Assembly (NCBI GenBank): GCA_964346725.1
Contig: CAYFVM010000010.1
Location: 4,013 to 68,012 of the forward strand
Length of the DNA stretch: 64,000 nt
From: UBA1715 sp964346725
GTDB lineage: Bacteria > Bacteroidota > Bacteroidia > Bacteroidales > UBA1715
Direction: 5' to 3'
Shown here: positions 17,217 to 25,695 of the stretch, piece by piece
How the letters are laid out: each line of letters starts with the position of its first letter
Position numbering within the stretch: position 1 is the stretch's first letter
Program-made: the position numbers and the translations under genes
The notes under the pieces: model-generated
Seen by the model: only the letters and a program-made list of their open reading frames with translations
The model's database searches: none
Told to the model about the DNA's origin: nothing

Positions 17217-18626
17217 ATGAAGAAAATTCTCGTCATACTTTATTGCTTGATTACCATGCTGTTGGTGGTCGCAACGTTCTTTGAAGCGCTCTATGGCACG
17301 CCCGTAGTAAAAGAATACGTGTATGGTTCATCGTGGTTTTTTGCTCTGTGGGCAGTGCTTGGTTTGTGGGGCTTGGTGTATGTGTTTCAACGGCATTTGT
17401 GGGAACGTCCCGCTGCGCTTATGTTACATACGGCATTTGTCGTCATTTTATTGGGCGCGGGCATTACTTGGATTTTTGGAGAAAAAGGAATGGTTCATGT
17501 GCGTGAAGGAGAGGTGCGAAACACCTTTTTGCGTACAAACGACAACACAATTCAGCCTTTGCCATTTTCGTTGCAGTTACAGAATTTTTCAGTCTCGTAT
17601 TATCCGGGAACTAATTCTCCTGCCGACTATGTGAGCCATGTGCTTGTGACCGACAGCCATACCGCAATGAACCGCACAATTTCAATGAACAACATACTTA
17701 CAGTTCATGGCTATCGGCTCTGCCAAACCTCATTTGATCAAGACGGCCATGGCACGATTTTCTCTCTTAACCACGACCCTGTGGGCGTAGGAGTAACGTA
17801 TACGGGTTATGCCTTGCTGCTGCTGGCTATGTTGTTTGTGTTGGCTTCCAAAAAATGTGGTTTTAGAAAATTACTGAATCATCCCAATACATCAGTGCAA
17901 ACGAATTTGGCGAAATATGGAGCGCGAATATTTTCAATCGTGTTGGTGCTTTTGTTTGTCGGTCAAACTATTGGAATTGCTCTCTATGGCTATGTGTGTG
18001 GCAGAATTCCGTTGAGCAACGTGTATGAAACTATGTTCTTTCTTTCGTGGTGCATTGCTCTGATTGCCTTATTGTTACAAAAGAAATTCAAAATTGTTGT
18101 GCCGTTCGGCTTTTTGCTTGCCGTTTTTACTTTGCTTTTTGCTTGGTTTGGATTGCGAGACTCTGAGATTACGCCGCTCATGCCGGTATTGCGTTCTCCC
18201 ATTTTGAGCGTACATGTTTCGTGTTTGATATTGTCGTATGCGCTTCTTGCGTTCTCCGCCATAAACGGATTGTTGGCAATTATGCTTCATGTGAAACACA
18301 AAAACGCACATGCATCGTCAATAGCGTCGCTCACGGTTTTGAGTAAGCTAATGTTGTATCCTGCTACATTTTTGTTGGGAATAGGCATTTTTCTTGGTGC
18401 CGTGTGGGCAAATATCTCGTGGGGTGGCTATTGGTCGTGGGACCCAAAAGAAACATGGGCGTTGATTACTTTTCTGCTCTATGCGGGAGCCTTCCACACC
18501 GAGTCAGTTACTCGGTTCAATAAACCAATGTTCTTCCATATTTATATGATTGTTGCTTTCGCCACCGTGCTCATGACGTATTTTGGTGTGAATCTATTCC
18601 TTGGCGGACTGCATGCCTACAAGTAG
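17217..18626 (+). CDS. CcsBA-type cytochrome c maturation protein
   Basis: A 469-residue System II cytochrome c synthetase with a short ResB/CcsB-like N-terminal half (residues 1-215, four helices and a periplasmic loop) fused to a CcsA domain. The haem-handling WWD motif WGGYWSWDPKETW lies at about 403-415, with flanking His residues near 331 (LSVHVSC) and 425 (AFHTES). The protein exports haem and attaches it to apocytochromes c in the periplasm. In Bacteroides this gene usually follows nrfHA (nitrite reductase), but no cytochrome gene is adjacent here. Its promoter is at 17202-17209 with a palindrome just upstream. The stop is TAG. Confidence 0.88.
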   Translation: MKKILVILYCLITMLLVVATFFEALYGTPVVKEYVYGSSWFFALWAVLGLWGLVYVFQRHLWERPAALMLHTAFVVILLGAGITWIFGEKGMVHVREGEVRNTFLRTNDNTIQPLPFSLQLQNFSVSYYPGTNSPADYVSHVLVTDSHTAMNRTISMNNILTVHGYRLCQTSFDQDGHGTIFSLNHDPVGVGVTYTGYALLLLAMLFVLASKKCGFRKLLNHPNTSVQTNLAKYGARIFSIVLVLLFVGQTIGIALYGYVCGRIPLSNVYETMFFLSWCIALIALLLQKKFKIVVPFGFLLAVFTLLFAWFGLRDSEITPLMPVLRSPILSVHVSCLILSYALLAFSAINGLLAIMLHVKHKNAHASSIASLTVLSKLMLYPATFLLGIGIFLGAVWANISWGGYWSWDPKETWALITFLLYAGAFHTESVTRFNKPMFFHIYMIVAFATVLMTYFGVNLFLGGLHAYK

Positions 18627-18659
18627 TTACGGTTTTAGAGAAAATTCATAACTCTACAC

Positions 18660-19391
18660 TCATTTCATTCCGATAAACGAGCACATTCGCCCGGTTTGTC
18701 CCTCTCTGCGATACGAAAAGAATTGTTCGGGGTTTGCGTATGTGTCGAGTTTAGGGTTGTGAATTGTTCCCACACCTTGCGTTTCTAGTATTTCTTCTAC
18801 ACAACCGTTGAGGTCGAGGTGTAGCGAGCCGTTTTGCATGGCAAGGAATTCTTTAGGGAAATAGTATAGAAATTCGTCACCTACTTTGTAGTTTTCTTGT
18901 GCTATCATGGGGCCAATGTAGGCCGTGAGTTCCGACGGGTCAACAAACTCTGAAAGTTGCGCCAGCATATTTTGAATAATGCCATCGCGAGTGCTACGCC
19001 AGCCACAATGGAGCGCAGCAACAAGGCTGAAGTTTTTGTCGTGAAACAAGACAGAACCGCAGTCGGCAATGGAGATAGAGAGAATAACTCCTTTTTCGGT
19101 GGTAAAAAATCCGTCGGCTTCGGTGTCATTGATAAACGAAGAATCAACGCGCACAATTTTGGCAGAGTGAATTTGCCGCAAATTGGCAATGGTAGATTGT
19201 GGAGCAAGCGCATTGAAAAACGTCGCACGGTTTTGTAATACAAGCGCAGGATTGTCGGCCGAATGCAATCCGGTGTTCATGCTTGCATATACTCCAGTGC
19301 TTGCACCGCCTTTGCGAGTAGAAAATCCCGCAATACAATGTTCGTTGTTAACCCACGAATAGTGAGGAATCGGTTGTTCTATATAAGTCAT
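18660..19391 (-). CDS. pgeF: PgeF/YfiH laccase-domain protein
   Basis: A 243-residue member of the DUF152/LACC1 family: peptidoglycan editing factor or purine nucleoside phosphorylase. The signatures are RQIHSAKIVRVD, SIADCGSVLFHD and AALHCGWRSTRDG, which supply the conserved His-Cys-His zinc-type ligands, and YIGPMIAQENYKVGDE near the C terminus. An in-frame start 13 codons further out exists, but the -7 element at 19409-19416 lies inside it, so I chose ATG at 19391. It converges on ccsBA with 33 bases between the stops. Confidence 0.88.
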   Translation of the reverse strand: MTYIEQPIPHYSWVNNEHCIAGFSTRKGGASTGVYASMNTGLHSADNPALVLQNRATFFNALAPQSTIANLRQIHSAKIVRVDSSFINDTEADGFFTTEKGVILSISIADCGSVLFHDKNFSLVAALHCGWRSTRDGIIQNMLAQLSEFVDPSELTAYIGPMIAQENYKVGDEFLYYFPKEFLAMQNGSLHLDLNGCVEEILETQGVGTIHNPKLDTYANPEQFFSYRREGQTGRMCSFIGMK

Positions 19392-19408
19392 TGTGTAAAA
19401 TTTCAAAT

Positions 19409-19416
19409 CAAATATA
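19409..19416 (-). promoter_or_regulatory. -7 element for pgeF
   Basis: Reverse strand reads TATATTTG, an exact TAnnTTTG match, 17 bases before the ATG at 19391. It fixes the shorter start of pgeF. Confidence 0.6.
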
Positions 19417-19458
19417 GAGATTTCAGTCAAGGTGTATCTTAATTTTTGGAAAACTTAA

Positions 19459-19466
19459 TAACTTTG
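19459..19466 (+). promoter_or_regulatory. -7 element for gmhA
   Basis: TAACTTTG matches TAnnTTTG, 18 bases before the ATG at 19485. It lies inside a longer in-frame ORF from 19446 and so argues for the shorter start. Confidence 0.6.
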
Positions 19467-19484
19467 TGTACAAATGTGAAAAGA

Positions 19485-20069
19485 ATGAAGGAAAATATAA
19501 AAGATACGATACAACAGTCAATAGCAGTAAAAACAAAGTTTTTAAATGACGAAAGCGCTATTGCCAAAATTGAAACTGTTGCACAAAAAATGATTGAATC
19601 GTACAGGGCGGGCGGAAAAACAATGTTTGCCGGAAATGGTGGAAGTGCCGCCGATGCCCAACATTTGGCCGCCGAATTGGTGAACCGTTTCCGTATTGAC
19701 CGTCTTGGTTTGCCGGCTTTGGCTTTCTCAACCGATACTTCGGTAATCACCTCTATTGCAAACGATTACGGATACGATTATTTATTCTCTCGTCAACTTG
19801 CCGCTTTAGGTAAAGAAGGCGACGTGTTTATTGGTATTTCTACTTCGGGAAATTCTGAAAATATTGTAAAGGCATTGCAGTATTGCAAGGAAAAACATAT
19901 CTTTTCGGTTGGATTGATTGGAGGAAATGGAGGCAAAATGGCACAATTATGTGATGTTTCAATTGTGGTTTCTTCCTCTGAAACAGCTCGCATTCAAGAG
20001 GTTCATATACTTGTCGGTCATATTCTCTGCGGTTTGGTAGAGGATGCTATTTTTAGAAATAACAAATAA
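19485..20069 (+). CDS. gmhA: Sedoheptulose-7-phosphate isomerase GmhA
   Basis: A 194-residue SIS-domain isomerase. It converts sedoheptulose 7-phosphate to glycero-manno-heptose 7-phosphate, the first step of heptose synthesis for LPS core or surface glycans. Motifs: MFAGNGGSAADAQHLAAEL (phosphosugar site and conserved His), AFSTDTSVITSIANDYG, ISTSGNSENIVKAL, and the C-terminal QEVHILVGHILCGLVE with the catalytic His. The length equals typical GmhA when started at ATG 19485. Other heptose genes are not in the window. The broken SiaC homologue follows two bases after the stop. Confidence 0.92.
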   Translation: MKENIKDTIQQSIAVKTKFLNDESAIAKIETVAQKMIESYRAGGKTMFAGNGGSAADAQHLAAELVNRFRIDRLGLPALAFSTDTSVITSIANDYGYDYLFSRQLAALGKEGDVFIGISTSGNSENIVKALQYCKEKHIFSVGLIGGNGGKMAQLCDVSIVVSSSETARIQEVHILVGHILCGLVEDAIFRNNK

Positions 20070-20071
20070 CC

Positions 20072-20461
20072 ATGGAACAACTACATATAAAACCATAGGG
20101 ATGGACTCCTGAAGTCTTTTTTAATAAAGACGATAGTAAATTGTGCATACTCGGGCGCTCGTTTCCCGAAGATGTATCGGCATTCTATCTTCCTATAGAA
20201 AAGTGGCTTAAAAACAACATTGTAAAATGTATGGATGGTTTCTATATGGAAATTCAGTTGGAATATATTAATACCACATCGTCAAAATATCTGTTGGAGA
20301 TGATGCGGATAATAGAAGAGCATAAGAAAAAACATGGTGTTCCCGTTGCAGTTCATTGGAAATATGATGCCGATGATGAAGATATGAAAGAGTGGGGTAT
20401 GGAATACCAACAATTTGTATCAATTCCGTTTGTATTTGAAGAGATTCAAAAAAACTCGTAA
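20072..20461 (+). pseudogene. DUF1987/SiaC-family protein interrupted by in-frame TAG
   Basis: Reading from ATG 20072 gives MEQLHIKP, then TAG at 20096-20098, then an intact DUF1987 domain (TPEVFF, LGRSFPEDVSAFY, the phospho-site region LEYINTTSSKYLLEMM, VHWKYDADDEDM) to a TAA, 129 codons in all. This is the normal length of SiaC, the phosphoprotein of SiaABCD-type signalling. TAG ends other genes here (ccsBA, DUF4886, the first gene), so UAG is not globally reassigned. The codon may be a mutation or a sequencing error, may be suppressed, or translation may restart at TTG 20141, giving a truncated 106-residue product. It follows gmhA closely, probably in one transcript. Confidence 0.75.
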
Positions 20462-20619
20462 ACAATCCCTTGCTTTAGTATTTTAGGTCTAGTTAGAACA
20501 ATATTTGTGTTAAGTGAATTTCTCACGAAATACATTATATCTATGGTGTGAAAAATAAAAAAAGCATTGTTACGTTCTCAATTCACATCAGTTTATCGAC
20601 TCAAAATCAGTAAAAATTG

Positions 20620-20627
20620 TAATTTTG
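20620..20627 (+). promoter_or_regulatory. -7 element for Dpm1-like gene
   Basis: TAATTTTG matches TAnnTTTG, 13 bases before the ATG at 20641. The 179 bases between the SiaC-like gene and this start hold no other gene that I can see. Confidence 0.55.
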
Positions 20628-20640
20628 AAAAAAATGAAGT

Positions 20641-21366
20641 ATGAAAGCAGATAGTATTGTAATAATACCCACATACAATGAAAAGGAAAATATTGAAAAG
20701 ATTATTCGCCGAGTTCTTTCATACGAAAAACAATTTGACGTTCTTGTGGTTGATGACAATTCTCCTGATGGAACTGCGTCAATCGTAAAATCATTACAAA
20801 CGGAAATTCCCGAAAGAATTTATATACTAGAACGTCCTGGAAAACAAGGTCTTGGACTTGCATATATTGCCGGTTTCCATTGGGCTTTGGAAAATGGTTA
20901 CGGCTACATTTTTGAGATGGATGCTGACTTTTCCCACAATCCTGATGATTTAGTTCGATTGTATAATGCCTGTGCCGTTGACCATGCCGATATGTCGGTT
21001 GGTTCGCGCTATGTTACGGGTGTGAATGTGGTAAATTGGCCTATGAAGCGAGTTTTGCTTTCGTATTGCGCATCAATGTATGTGCGTTTTATTACTCGCA
21101 TGCCTTTGCGTGACGCTACTGCCGGATTTGTTTGTTATACCGCAAAAGCTCTTTCTTCTCTCAACCTTGATGAAATCCGATTCAAAGGTTACGCATTCCA
21201 AATAGAGATGAAATTTAGAATCTGGCAAAAAGGCTTCAATATTGTTGAGGTTCCAATTATTTTTACTGATCGTAAGGAAGGAACTTCCAAAATGAACGGT
21301 GGCATTATAAAAGAAGCTGCGTTTGGTGTTATTTCCTTAAAAATGAATAGTAAGTTTGGAAAATAA
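20641..21366 (+). CDS. Polyprenol monophosphomannose synthase-like GT2
   Basis: A 241-residue soluble family-2 glycosyltransferase of the Dpm1/Ppm1 type, expected to move mannose or a similar sugar from a nucleotide onto a polyprenyl phosphate. Visible motifs are IIPTYNEKENI, VVDDNSPDGT, MDADFSHNPDD (DxD metal site), DATAGFVCY and FTDRKEGTSKM. It lacks C-terminal membrane helices, so it is peripheral, unlike the GtrB-like enzyme at 3918-4889. Its product could feed the GT-C proteins at 4.9-10.8 kb, which is inference. The 3' end overlaps pyrC by 11 bases. Confidence 0.88.
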   Translation: MKADSIVIIPTYNEKENIEKIIRRVLSYEKQFDVLVVDDNSPDGTASIVKSLQTEIPERIYILERPGKQGLGLAYIAGFHWALENGYGYIFEMDADFSHNPDDLVRLYNACAVDHADMSVGSRYVTGVNVVNWPMKRVLLSYCASMYVRFITRMPLRDATAGFVCYTAKALSSLNLDEIRFKGYAFQIEMKFRIWQKGFNIVEVPIIFTDRKEGTSKMNGGIIKEAAFGVISLKMNSKFGK

Positions 21367-22708
21367 TAAGGACATTCTGTTACACGAAGGTTGTATTGTA
21401 AACGAAGGAGAACAATTCTTTGGCAGTATTCTAATTCATGGTAATCGAATAGCTGAAGTATTTCGTGGCGAAGTTCCGCAATCATTGCTTTCTCAAGTCA
21501 ATGTTGTTTCGTGCAAAGGACTGCACATTTTTCCCGGCATTATTGACGACCAAGTTCATTTTCGTGAACCCGGATTGACGCATAAAGCAACAATTGCCAG
21601 CGAATCGCGTGCTGCATTGGCCGGTGGCGTTACTACATTTATGGATATGCCAAATGTAGCTCCGCAAACTACAACCATAGAAGCTTTGGAAGACAAATTG
21701 CGTCGTACGTCTGAAACGGCGTATGCAAACTATGCGTTTTACTTTGGCGCAACCAACACGAATCTAGATCAAATTCGTGCTCTTGATGCTTCGCTAGTGT
21801 GCGGAGTGAAAGTGTTTATGGGTTCTAGCACCGGCAATATGCTTGTTGACGATGAGCAAACACTGCGTGGAATATTCTCTGAAGTGAAGATTCCCGTTGC
21901 CATTCATAGTGAAGATGAAGATACCATCAAAGCAAATCTTGCACGATATATGGTTCAATATGGAGATGAAATTCCATTTGCGTGCCACCCAAAAATCAGA
22001 AGCAATGATGCGTGCTTTAAATCAACCAAGAAAGCAATAGATTTGGCTAAACAATGTGGAACGCGATTGCACGTGCTTCACTTGTCTACCGCCGAAGAAA
22101 TGGCATTGTTCTCTGCCGACGATATTCGACAGAAACAGATAACTGCCGAGGTTTGTGTTCACCATCTTTGGTTTACCGACGATGACTACGCAGAAAAACA
22201 GGCATATATAAAATGTAATCCGGCAATAAAATCGACCGCCGACCGAGAAGCACTCCGAGAAGCACTCCGTGAAGGAAAACTTGATGTGGTTGCAACCGAC
22301 CACGCTCCTCATACGCTTGATGAAAAACTTCGCCCCTATACGAAATCGGCGTCAGGAATGCCACTAGTACAGCATTCACTGCTGGTAATGTTGGAGCTTT
22401 ACAAACAAGGCGAAATTTCATTACCACTGGTGGTAAAAACTATGTGCCACAATCCCGCAACGCTTTTCGGAATTAAAGAACGCGGGTTTGTACGTAAAGG
22501 CTATTTTGCCGATTTGGCAATCGTTGATTTGCAAAAAACTACCGAAATAACAAAAAATCAAATTCTTTATAAATGTGCTTGGTCGCCACTTGAGGGAACT
22601 ATATTCTCCTCAAAAGTCGAAAAAACGTTCTTGAACGGAGCTTGCGTCTATGCCGATGGAAACGTTTCGGAAGAACGCCACGCACAACAAATTATGTTTA
22701 ATCGTTAA
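21356..22708 (+). CDS. pyrC: Dihydroorotase
   Basis: A 450-residue amidohydrolase that closes carbamoyl-aspartate to dihydroorotate in pyrimidine synthesis. Seen: DDQVHFREPG near residue 64 (Gln replaces the first His of the usual HxH, a form I recall from Bacteroidetes), GVKVFMGSSTG with the Lys that is carboxylated in the family, HSEDEDT, LHVLHLST with metal-site His, and VATDHAPHT with the catalytic Asp. The length fits the class I-like dihydroorotases. The start overlaps the Dpm1-like gene by 11 bases; the peptidase gene starts 10 bases downstream. Confidence 0.9.
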   Translation: MENNKDILLHEGCIVNEGEQFFGSILIHGNRIAEVFRGEVPQSLLSQVNVVSCKGLHIFPGIIDDQVHFREPGLTHKATIASESRAALAGGVTTFMDMPNVAPQTTTIEALEDKLRRTSETAYANYAFYFGATNTNLDQIRALDASLVCGVKVFMGSSTGNMLVDDEQTLRGIFSEVKIPVAIHSEDEDTIKANLARYMVQYGDEIPFACHPKIRSNDACFKSTKKAIDLAKQCGTRLHVLHLSTAEEMALFSADDIRQKQITAEVCVHHLWFTDDDYAEKQAYIKCNPAIKSTADREALREALREGKLDVVATDHAPHTLDEKLRPYTKSASGMPLVQHSLLVMLELYKQGEISLPLVVKTMCHNPATLFGIKERGFVRKGYFADLAIVDLQKTTEITKNQILYKCAWSPLEGTIFSSKVEKTFLNGACVYADGNVSEERHAQQIMFNR

Positions 22709-22718
22709 ATTCACAACT

Positions 22719-24893
22719 ATGAAAAAATTGCTGCTTGCCATTGGGTGTATGTGTTGCTTAAACCCTATTTTTGCTGACGAAGGAATGTGGTTGCTTACCA
22801 TGTTGGAAAAATTAAACATTCAACAAAATGGAAGTACGTTGACTCCCGAACAAATCTATAGCATTAACCATTCTTCGCTAAAAGACGCAGTGCTTGGTTT
22901 GAGCGAAGCTGACCGTCCTTATAGTTTCTTTTGTACTGCCGAATTGGTTTCGCCTAAAGGTTTGGCGTTGACCAACTATCACTGTGGTTTTGAAATGCTT
23001 CAAAAGCACACCAGCCTCACAAACAATTATATAGATAATGGTTTTTGGGCAAAAAACGGCTATGAGGAATTGGAAAACGAAGGTATAACTGCTACACGTA
23101 TGGTTGCTATGTACGATGTGACCGAAAGAGTTTTTGCCGAAATGAAAAATCAAGGAGATTCAGCTACATCTGCATTAGACGACACTGCTTTATCTGAAAG
23201 TGGGTTGGGAGAGGCTATTAAAAAAATAGAGAAATCGGTAACCGACACCTGTGCCTATGGTGCTTTGGTAAAACCGTTTTTCAACGACAATCAGTATTTC
23301 TTGTTTGTGTACGAAACTTACAAGGACGTGCGTTTAGTTGGTGCGCCCCCAAGAACTATTGGTAAATTCGGTGATGAAACAGACAACTGGGTGTGGCCTC
23401 GTCATACCGGCGATTTCTGCGTTTTGCGTATCTATGTTGATGAAACTGGTATGCCGGCTGAGTATTCTACAAAAAACAAACCGCTAGTACCAAAGCAATT
23501 TTTGTCGGTTTCTCTCAAAGGATATAATGAAGATGACTATGCTATGATAATGGGTTTTCCAGGTTCTACCGACCGTTATCGCTCGTCAGCAGACATTAAG
23601 TATTTCCAATCAATGAGCAACAACACTGTAAAATTGATAGGTGATGTTGTATTGGCGAATTATAAAAAATACATGAATCAGGATTCCTTGATTCGCATAA
23701 AATATGCTTCAAAATATGACAATTTGAGTAATTATTGGAAATACAGTATAGGACAAAGCAAAGGCATTAAAGACTTGAATGTAGTAGACAAAAAACTTGA
23801 ACAAGAAAAAGCTTTACGCGAATGGATTATGGCCGATTCTGCACGAGTTGCAAAATACGGAGGAGTGCTAGATTCATTGGCGCAATATTATGAAAACAAT
23901 GCCTTCTCAAATGCATACTACACAATGCTTAATACCGGATTGCTCGACCAAGTACAAGTATTCATGTTTGCATATGACTGTTTGGATATTGTAGATGCGT
24001 TGAATTCCGAAGACCCGGTCTTCTTGCGTGAAGTTCAGGTACGTTTACGCGACAAAGCAAAGAAATTCTTTAAAGATTACGATGCAGTTGTTGACGAATC
24101 GCAATTCATTTCGCTTACATATGCTACATGGTATTATTTGAATTATCCTATTTATGGTGACAAATCATTCCCATTGGTGAAAAAATATAAAAAAGACGTA
24201 GCGAAATATGCCGACGATGTGTTTCAGAAATCATTCTTCACTGACGAGGCTCGTTTTAACGCATTTCTTGAAAAACCAAATGTCAAGGTTCTAGGAAAAG
24301 ATCCATTGTTTAATTTGCTTCGTTATACGTTAATGGAATATTTTTTGGTGCGAAATTATGTTGATAGTCCCGCAATTGATAGCCTTAATACATTGTACGT
24401 CGATGCAATTATGAAAATGTATCCCGATTCGCTTATGTATCCTGATGCAAACTCTACGTTGCGTTTGACCTATGGCTCTGTACAAAGTTATGAGCCTAAA
24501 GACGGTGTTTCATACCATTATTATACAACACTGAAAGGTGTGATGGAGAAAATGGATAGCACCAATCGTGAGTTCCAAGTTCCCGCAAAACTCATAGAAC
24601 TATATGACAAAAAAGACTTCGGACGCTATAGCGATAAAAACGGAGAATTGCCTTTGTGTTTTATAACCAATAATGACATTACCGGTGGAAATTCCGGTAG
24701 TCCGGTTATGAATGCCAATGGCGAATTGATAGGGCTTGCGTTTGATGGCAACTGGGAAGCCATGAGTGGCGATATTATTTTTGAACCGACGGTACAACGC
24801 ACTATAGCCGTAGATATACGGTATGTATTGTTTGTGATTGATAAATTCGCCGGAGCCGGATATTTGTTAGACGAGATGAATATCGTACAATAA
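22719..24893 (+). CDS. S46-family dipeptidyl-peptidase (DPP7 type)
   Basis: A 724-residue periplasmic serine peptidase with a signal peptide (MKKLLLAIGCMCCLNPIFA). The S46 triad is visible: His in LTNYHCG (about 88), Asp in DNWVWPRHTGDF (about 223), and Ser659 in GGNSGSP. It removes dipeptides from peptides, feeding amino-acid catabolism. The residue 18 positions after the Ser is Gly677; as I recall, Gly here marks DPP7 (hydrophobic P1) and Arg marks DPP11 (Asp/Glu P1). An upstream in-frame ATG inside pyrC gives no signal peptide, so I chose ATG 22719. A bidirectional terminator follows. Confidence 0.9.
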   Translation: MKKLLLAIGCMCCLNPIFADEGMWLLTMLEKLNIQQNGSTLTPEQIYSINHSSLKDAVLGLSEADRPYSFFCTAELVSPKGLALTNYHCGFEMLQKHTSLTNNYIDNGFWAKNGYEELENEGITATRMVAMYDVTERVFAEMKNQGDSATSALDDTALSESGLGEAIKKIEKSVTDTCAYGALVKPFFNDNQYFLFVYETYKDVRLVGAPPRTIGKFGDETDNWVWPRHTGDFCVLRIYVDETGMPAEYSTKNKPLVPKQFLSVSLKGYNEDDYAMIMGFPGSTDRYRSSADIKYFQSMSNNTVKLIGDVVLANYKKYMNQDSLIRIKYASKYDNLSNYWKYSIGQSKGIKDLNVVDKKLEQEKALREWIMADSARVAKYGGVLDSLAQYYENNAFSNAYYTMLNTGLLDQVQVFMFAYDCLDIVDALNSEDPVFLREVQVRLRDKAKKFFKDYDAVVDESQFISLTYATWYYLNYPIYGDKSFPLVKKYKKDVAKYADDVFQKSFFTDEARFNAFLEKPNVKVLGKDPLFNLLRYTLMEYFLVRNYVDSPAIDSLNTLYVDAIMKMYPDSLMYPDANSTLRLTYGSVQSYEPKDGVSYHYYTTLKGVMEKMDSTNREFQVPAKLIELYDKKDFGRYSDKNGELPLCFITNNDITGGNSGSPVMNANGELIGLAFDGNWEAMSGDIIFEPTVQRTIAVDIRYVLFVIDKFAGAGYLLDEMNIVQ

Positions 24894-24914
24894 ATCACCT
24901 CTCAATAAGTGGAT

Positions 24915-24944
24915 AAAAAAAAGACGCATTTCGCGTCTTTTTTT
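24915..24944. terminator. Bidirectional rho-independent terminator
   Basis: Stem A8GACGC / GCGTCT7 with loop ATTTC, flanked by A and T tracts on both sides. It serves the S46 peptidase gene (+) and the convergent small exported protein gene (-). Confidence 0.85.
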
Positions 24945-24963
24945 GTTTTATCAGTAGACCTTT

Positions 24964-25497
24964 CTATTCGTCTTTATCTTCGTCTATTTCTCCTTCAACC
25001 TCGTCTGCTTCGTCTTCTTCAACGTCTGTCTCTTCTGCAGGAGCTTTTTCTAGTACTGTTTTATCTCCTTCGTAGTAATATGCAGGTACGTCATAAGTTG
25101 TTTTGGTGGTAGCCTTTTTCTCTGACTTAGCCTTTCTCGTTTTTGTAGCTTGTTTTTCTTTTTTCGCAGGAGTTTCTTTTACTTTTTTCTCTGGAGACTG
25201 TTTCACTGTTTTGCCTGCTTTTGAAGATTTTGATTTATTTACCGATTCAGTAGCCTTAGCGTTTTGCTTTTCTTTTTTGTCAACGCAAATGCTACATGGA
25301 GTCATCCCTTTTTCTTTTGCGGCAGTAAGAGATATGCGTGTTGGTTTATCACATTTCTTTACTTCGCTACATGATGGCAATCGGTGGTAAACGTTTGAAG
25401 AACTACAACCCCAAACCATTGTACTGTCATTGAATACATCCCCAATCGTGAAAGAACAAAGGGCTACGATGCTTAAAATTAATGCTACTTTTTTCAT
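24964..25497 (-). CDS. Exported protein with Cys motif and charged tail
   Basis: A 177-residue protein of unknown function. Residues 1-20 look like a signal peptide. A compact motif follows (about 36-72): VYHRLPSCSEVKKC, then ISLTAAKEKGMTPCSIC. This resembles the Cys-rich YHxxxC...PCxxC module at the end of some secreted nucleases and metallo-beta-lactamase proteins, probably a metal site. Residues 75-130 are rich in Lys, Ala and Thr like histone tails, and the last 30 residues are almost all Glu and Asp. A basic then acidic tail outside the membrane is unusual. A perfect palindrome (25536-25549) lies 39 bases upstream. Confidence 0.7.
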   Translation of the reverse strand: MKKVALILSIVALCSFTIGDVFNDSTMVWGCSSSNVYHRLPSCSEVKKCDKPTRISLTAAKEKGMTPCSICVDKKEKQNAKATESVNKSKSSKAGKTVKQSPEKKVKETPAKKEKQATKTRKAKSEKKATTKTTYDVPAYYYEGDKTVLEKAPAEETDVEEDEADEVEGEIDEDKDE

Positions 25498-25535
25498 ACT
25501 TTTTGTTTTTTAGGAGTTATAAAATGTCTTTTGTG

Positions 25536-25549
25536 ATTTGCTAGCAAAT
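25536..25549. repeat. Perfect 14-bp palindrome
   Basis: ATTTGCTAGCAAAT is its own reverse complement and lies between the tRNA-Thr terminator and the start of the exported Cys-motif protein gene, so it may be an operator for that gene. Confidence 0.35.
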
Positions 25550-25567
25550 AGTAATGCTTTTTTGAAG

Positions 25568-25601
25568 AAAGAAAACCTATCACGCTTGATAGGTTTTCTT
25601 T
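25568..25601 (-). terminator. Terminator of tRNA-Thr
   Basis: A perfect 15-bp stem (arms 25568-25582 and 25587-25601, loop of four) lies four bases beyond the tRNA 3' end. On the reverse strand it is followed by a T-rich stretch. Confidence 0.75.
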
Positions 25602-25604
25602 GAG

Positions 25605-25676
25605 AGCCTTTTGCGAGAGTTGAACTCGCGACCCCTTCATTACGAGTGAAGTGCTCTACCACTGAGCTAAAAAGGC
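25605..25676 (-). tRNA. tRNA-Thr (anticodon CGT)
   Basis: The reverse strand folds into a full cloverleaf of 72 bases. A perfect 7-bp acceptor stem (GCCTTTT / AAAAGGC) is followed by discriminator T. The D arm is GCTC-AGTGGTA-GAGC. The anticodon arm is CTTCA-CTCGTAA-TGAAG with anticodon CGT, reading ACG threonine codons. The T arm is GCGAG-TTCAACT-CTCGC. CCA is not encoded. A -7 element (TACTTTTG, reverse) at 25688-25695 precedes it. Confidence 0.95.
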
Positions 25677-25687
25677 ATAATCGAAAA

Positions 25688-25695
25688 CAAAAGTA
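25688..25695 (-). promoter_or_regulatory. -7 element for tRNA-Thr
   Basis: Reverse strand reads TACTTTTG, an exact TAnnTTTG match, 11 bases upstream of the mature tRNA 5' end. Confidence 0.55.

Noticed and set aside
20072..20461. Global reassignment of UAG as an explanation of the amber codon
   Set aside because: TAG ends ccsBA, the DUF4886 gene, the first LuxR-like gene, guaB and DUF4295 at natural protein lengths.
22243..22272. Repeated 12-base GAAGCACTCCGA-like units in pyrC
   Set aside because: Encodes REALREALRE, a normal helical segment of dihydroorotases; not a mobile or regulatory repeat.
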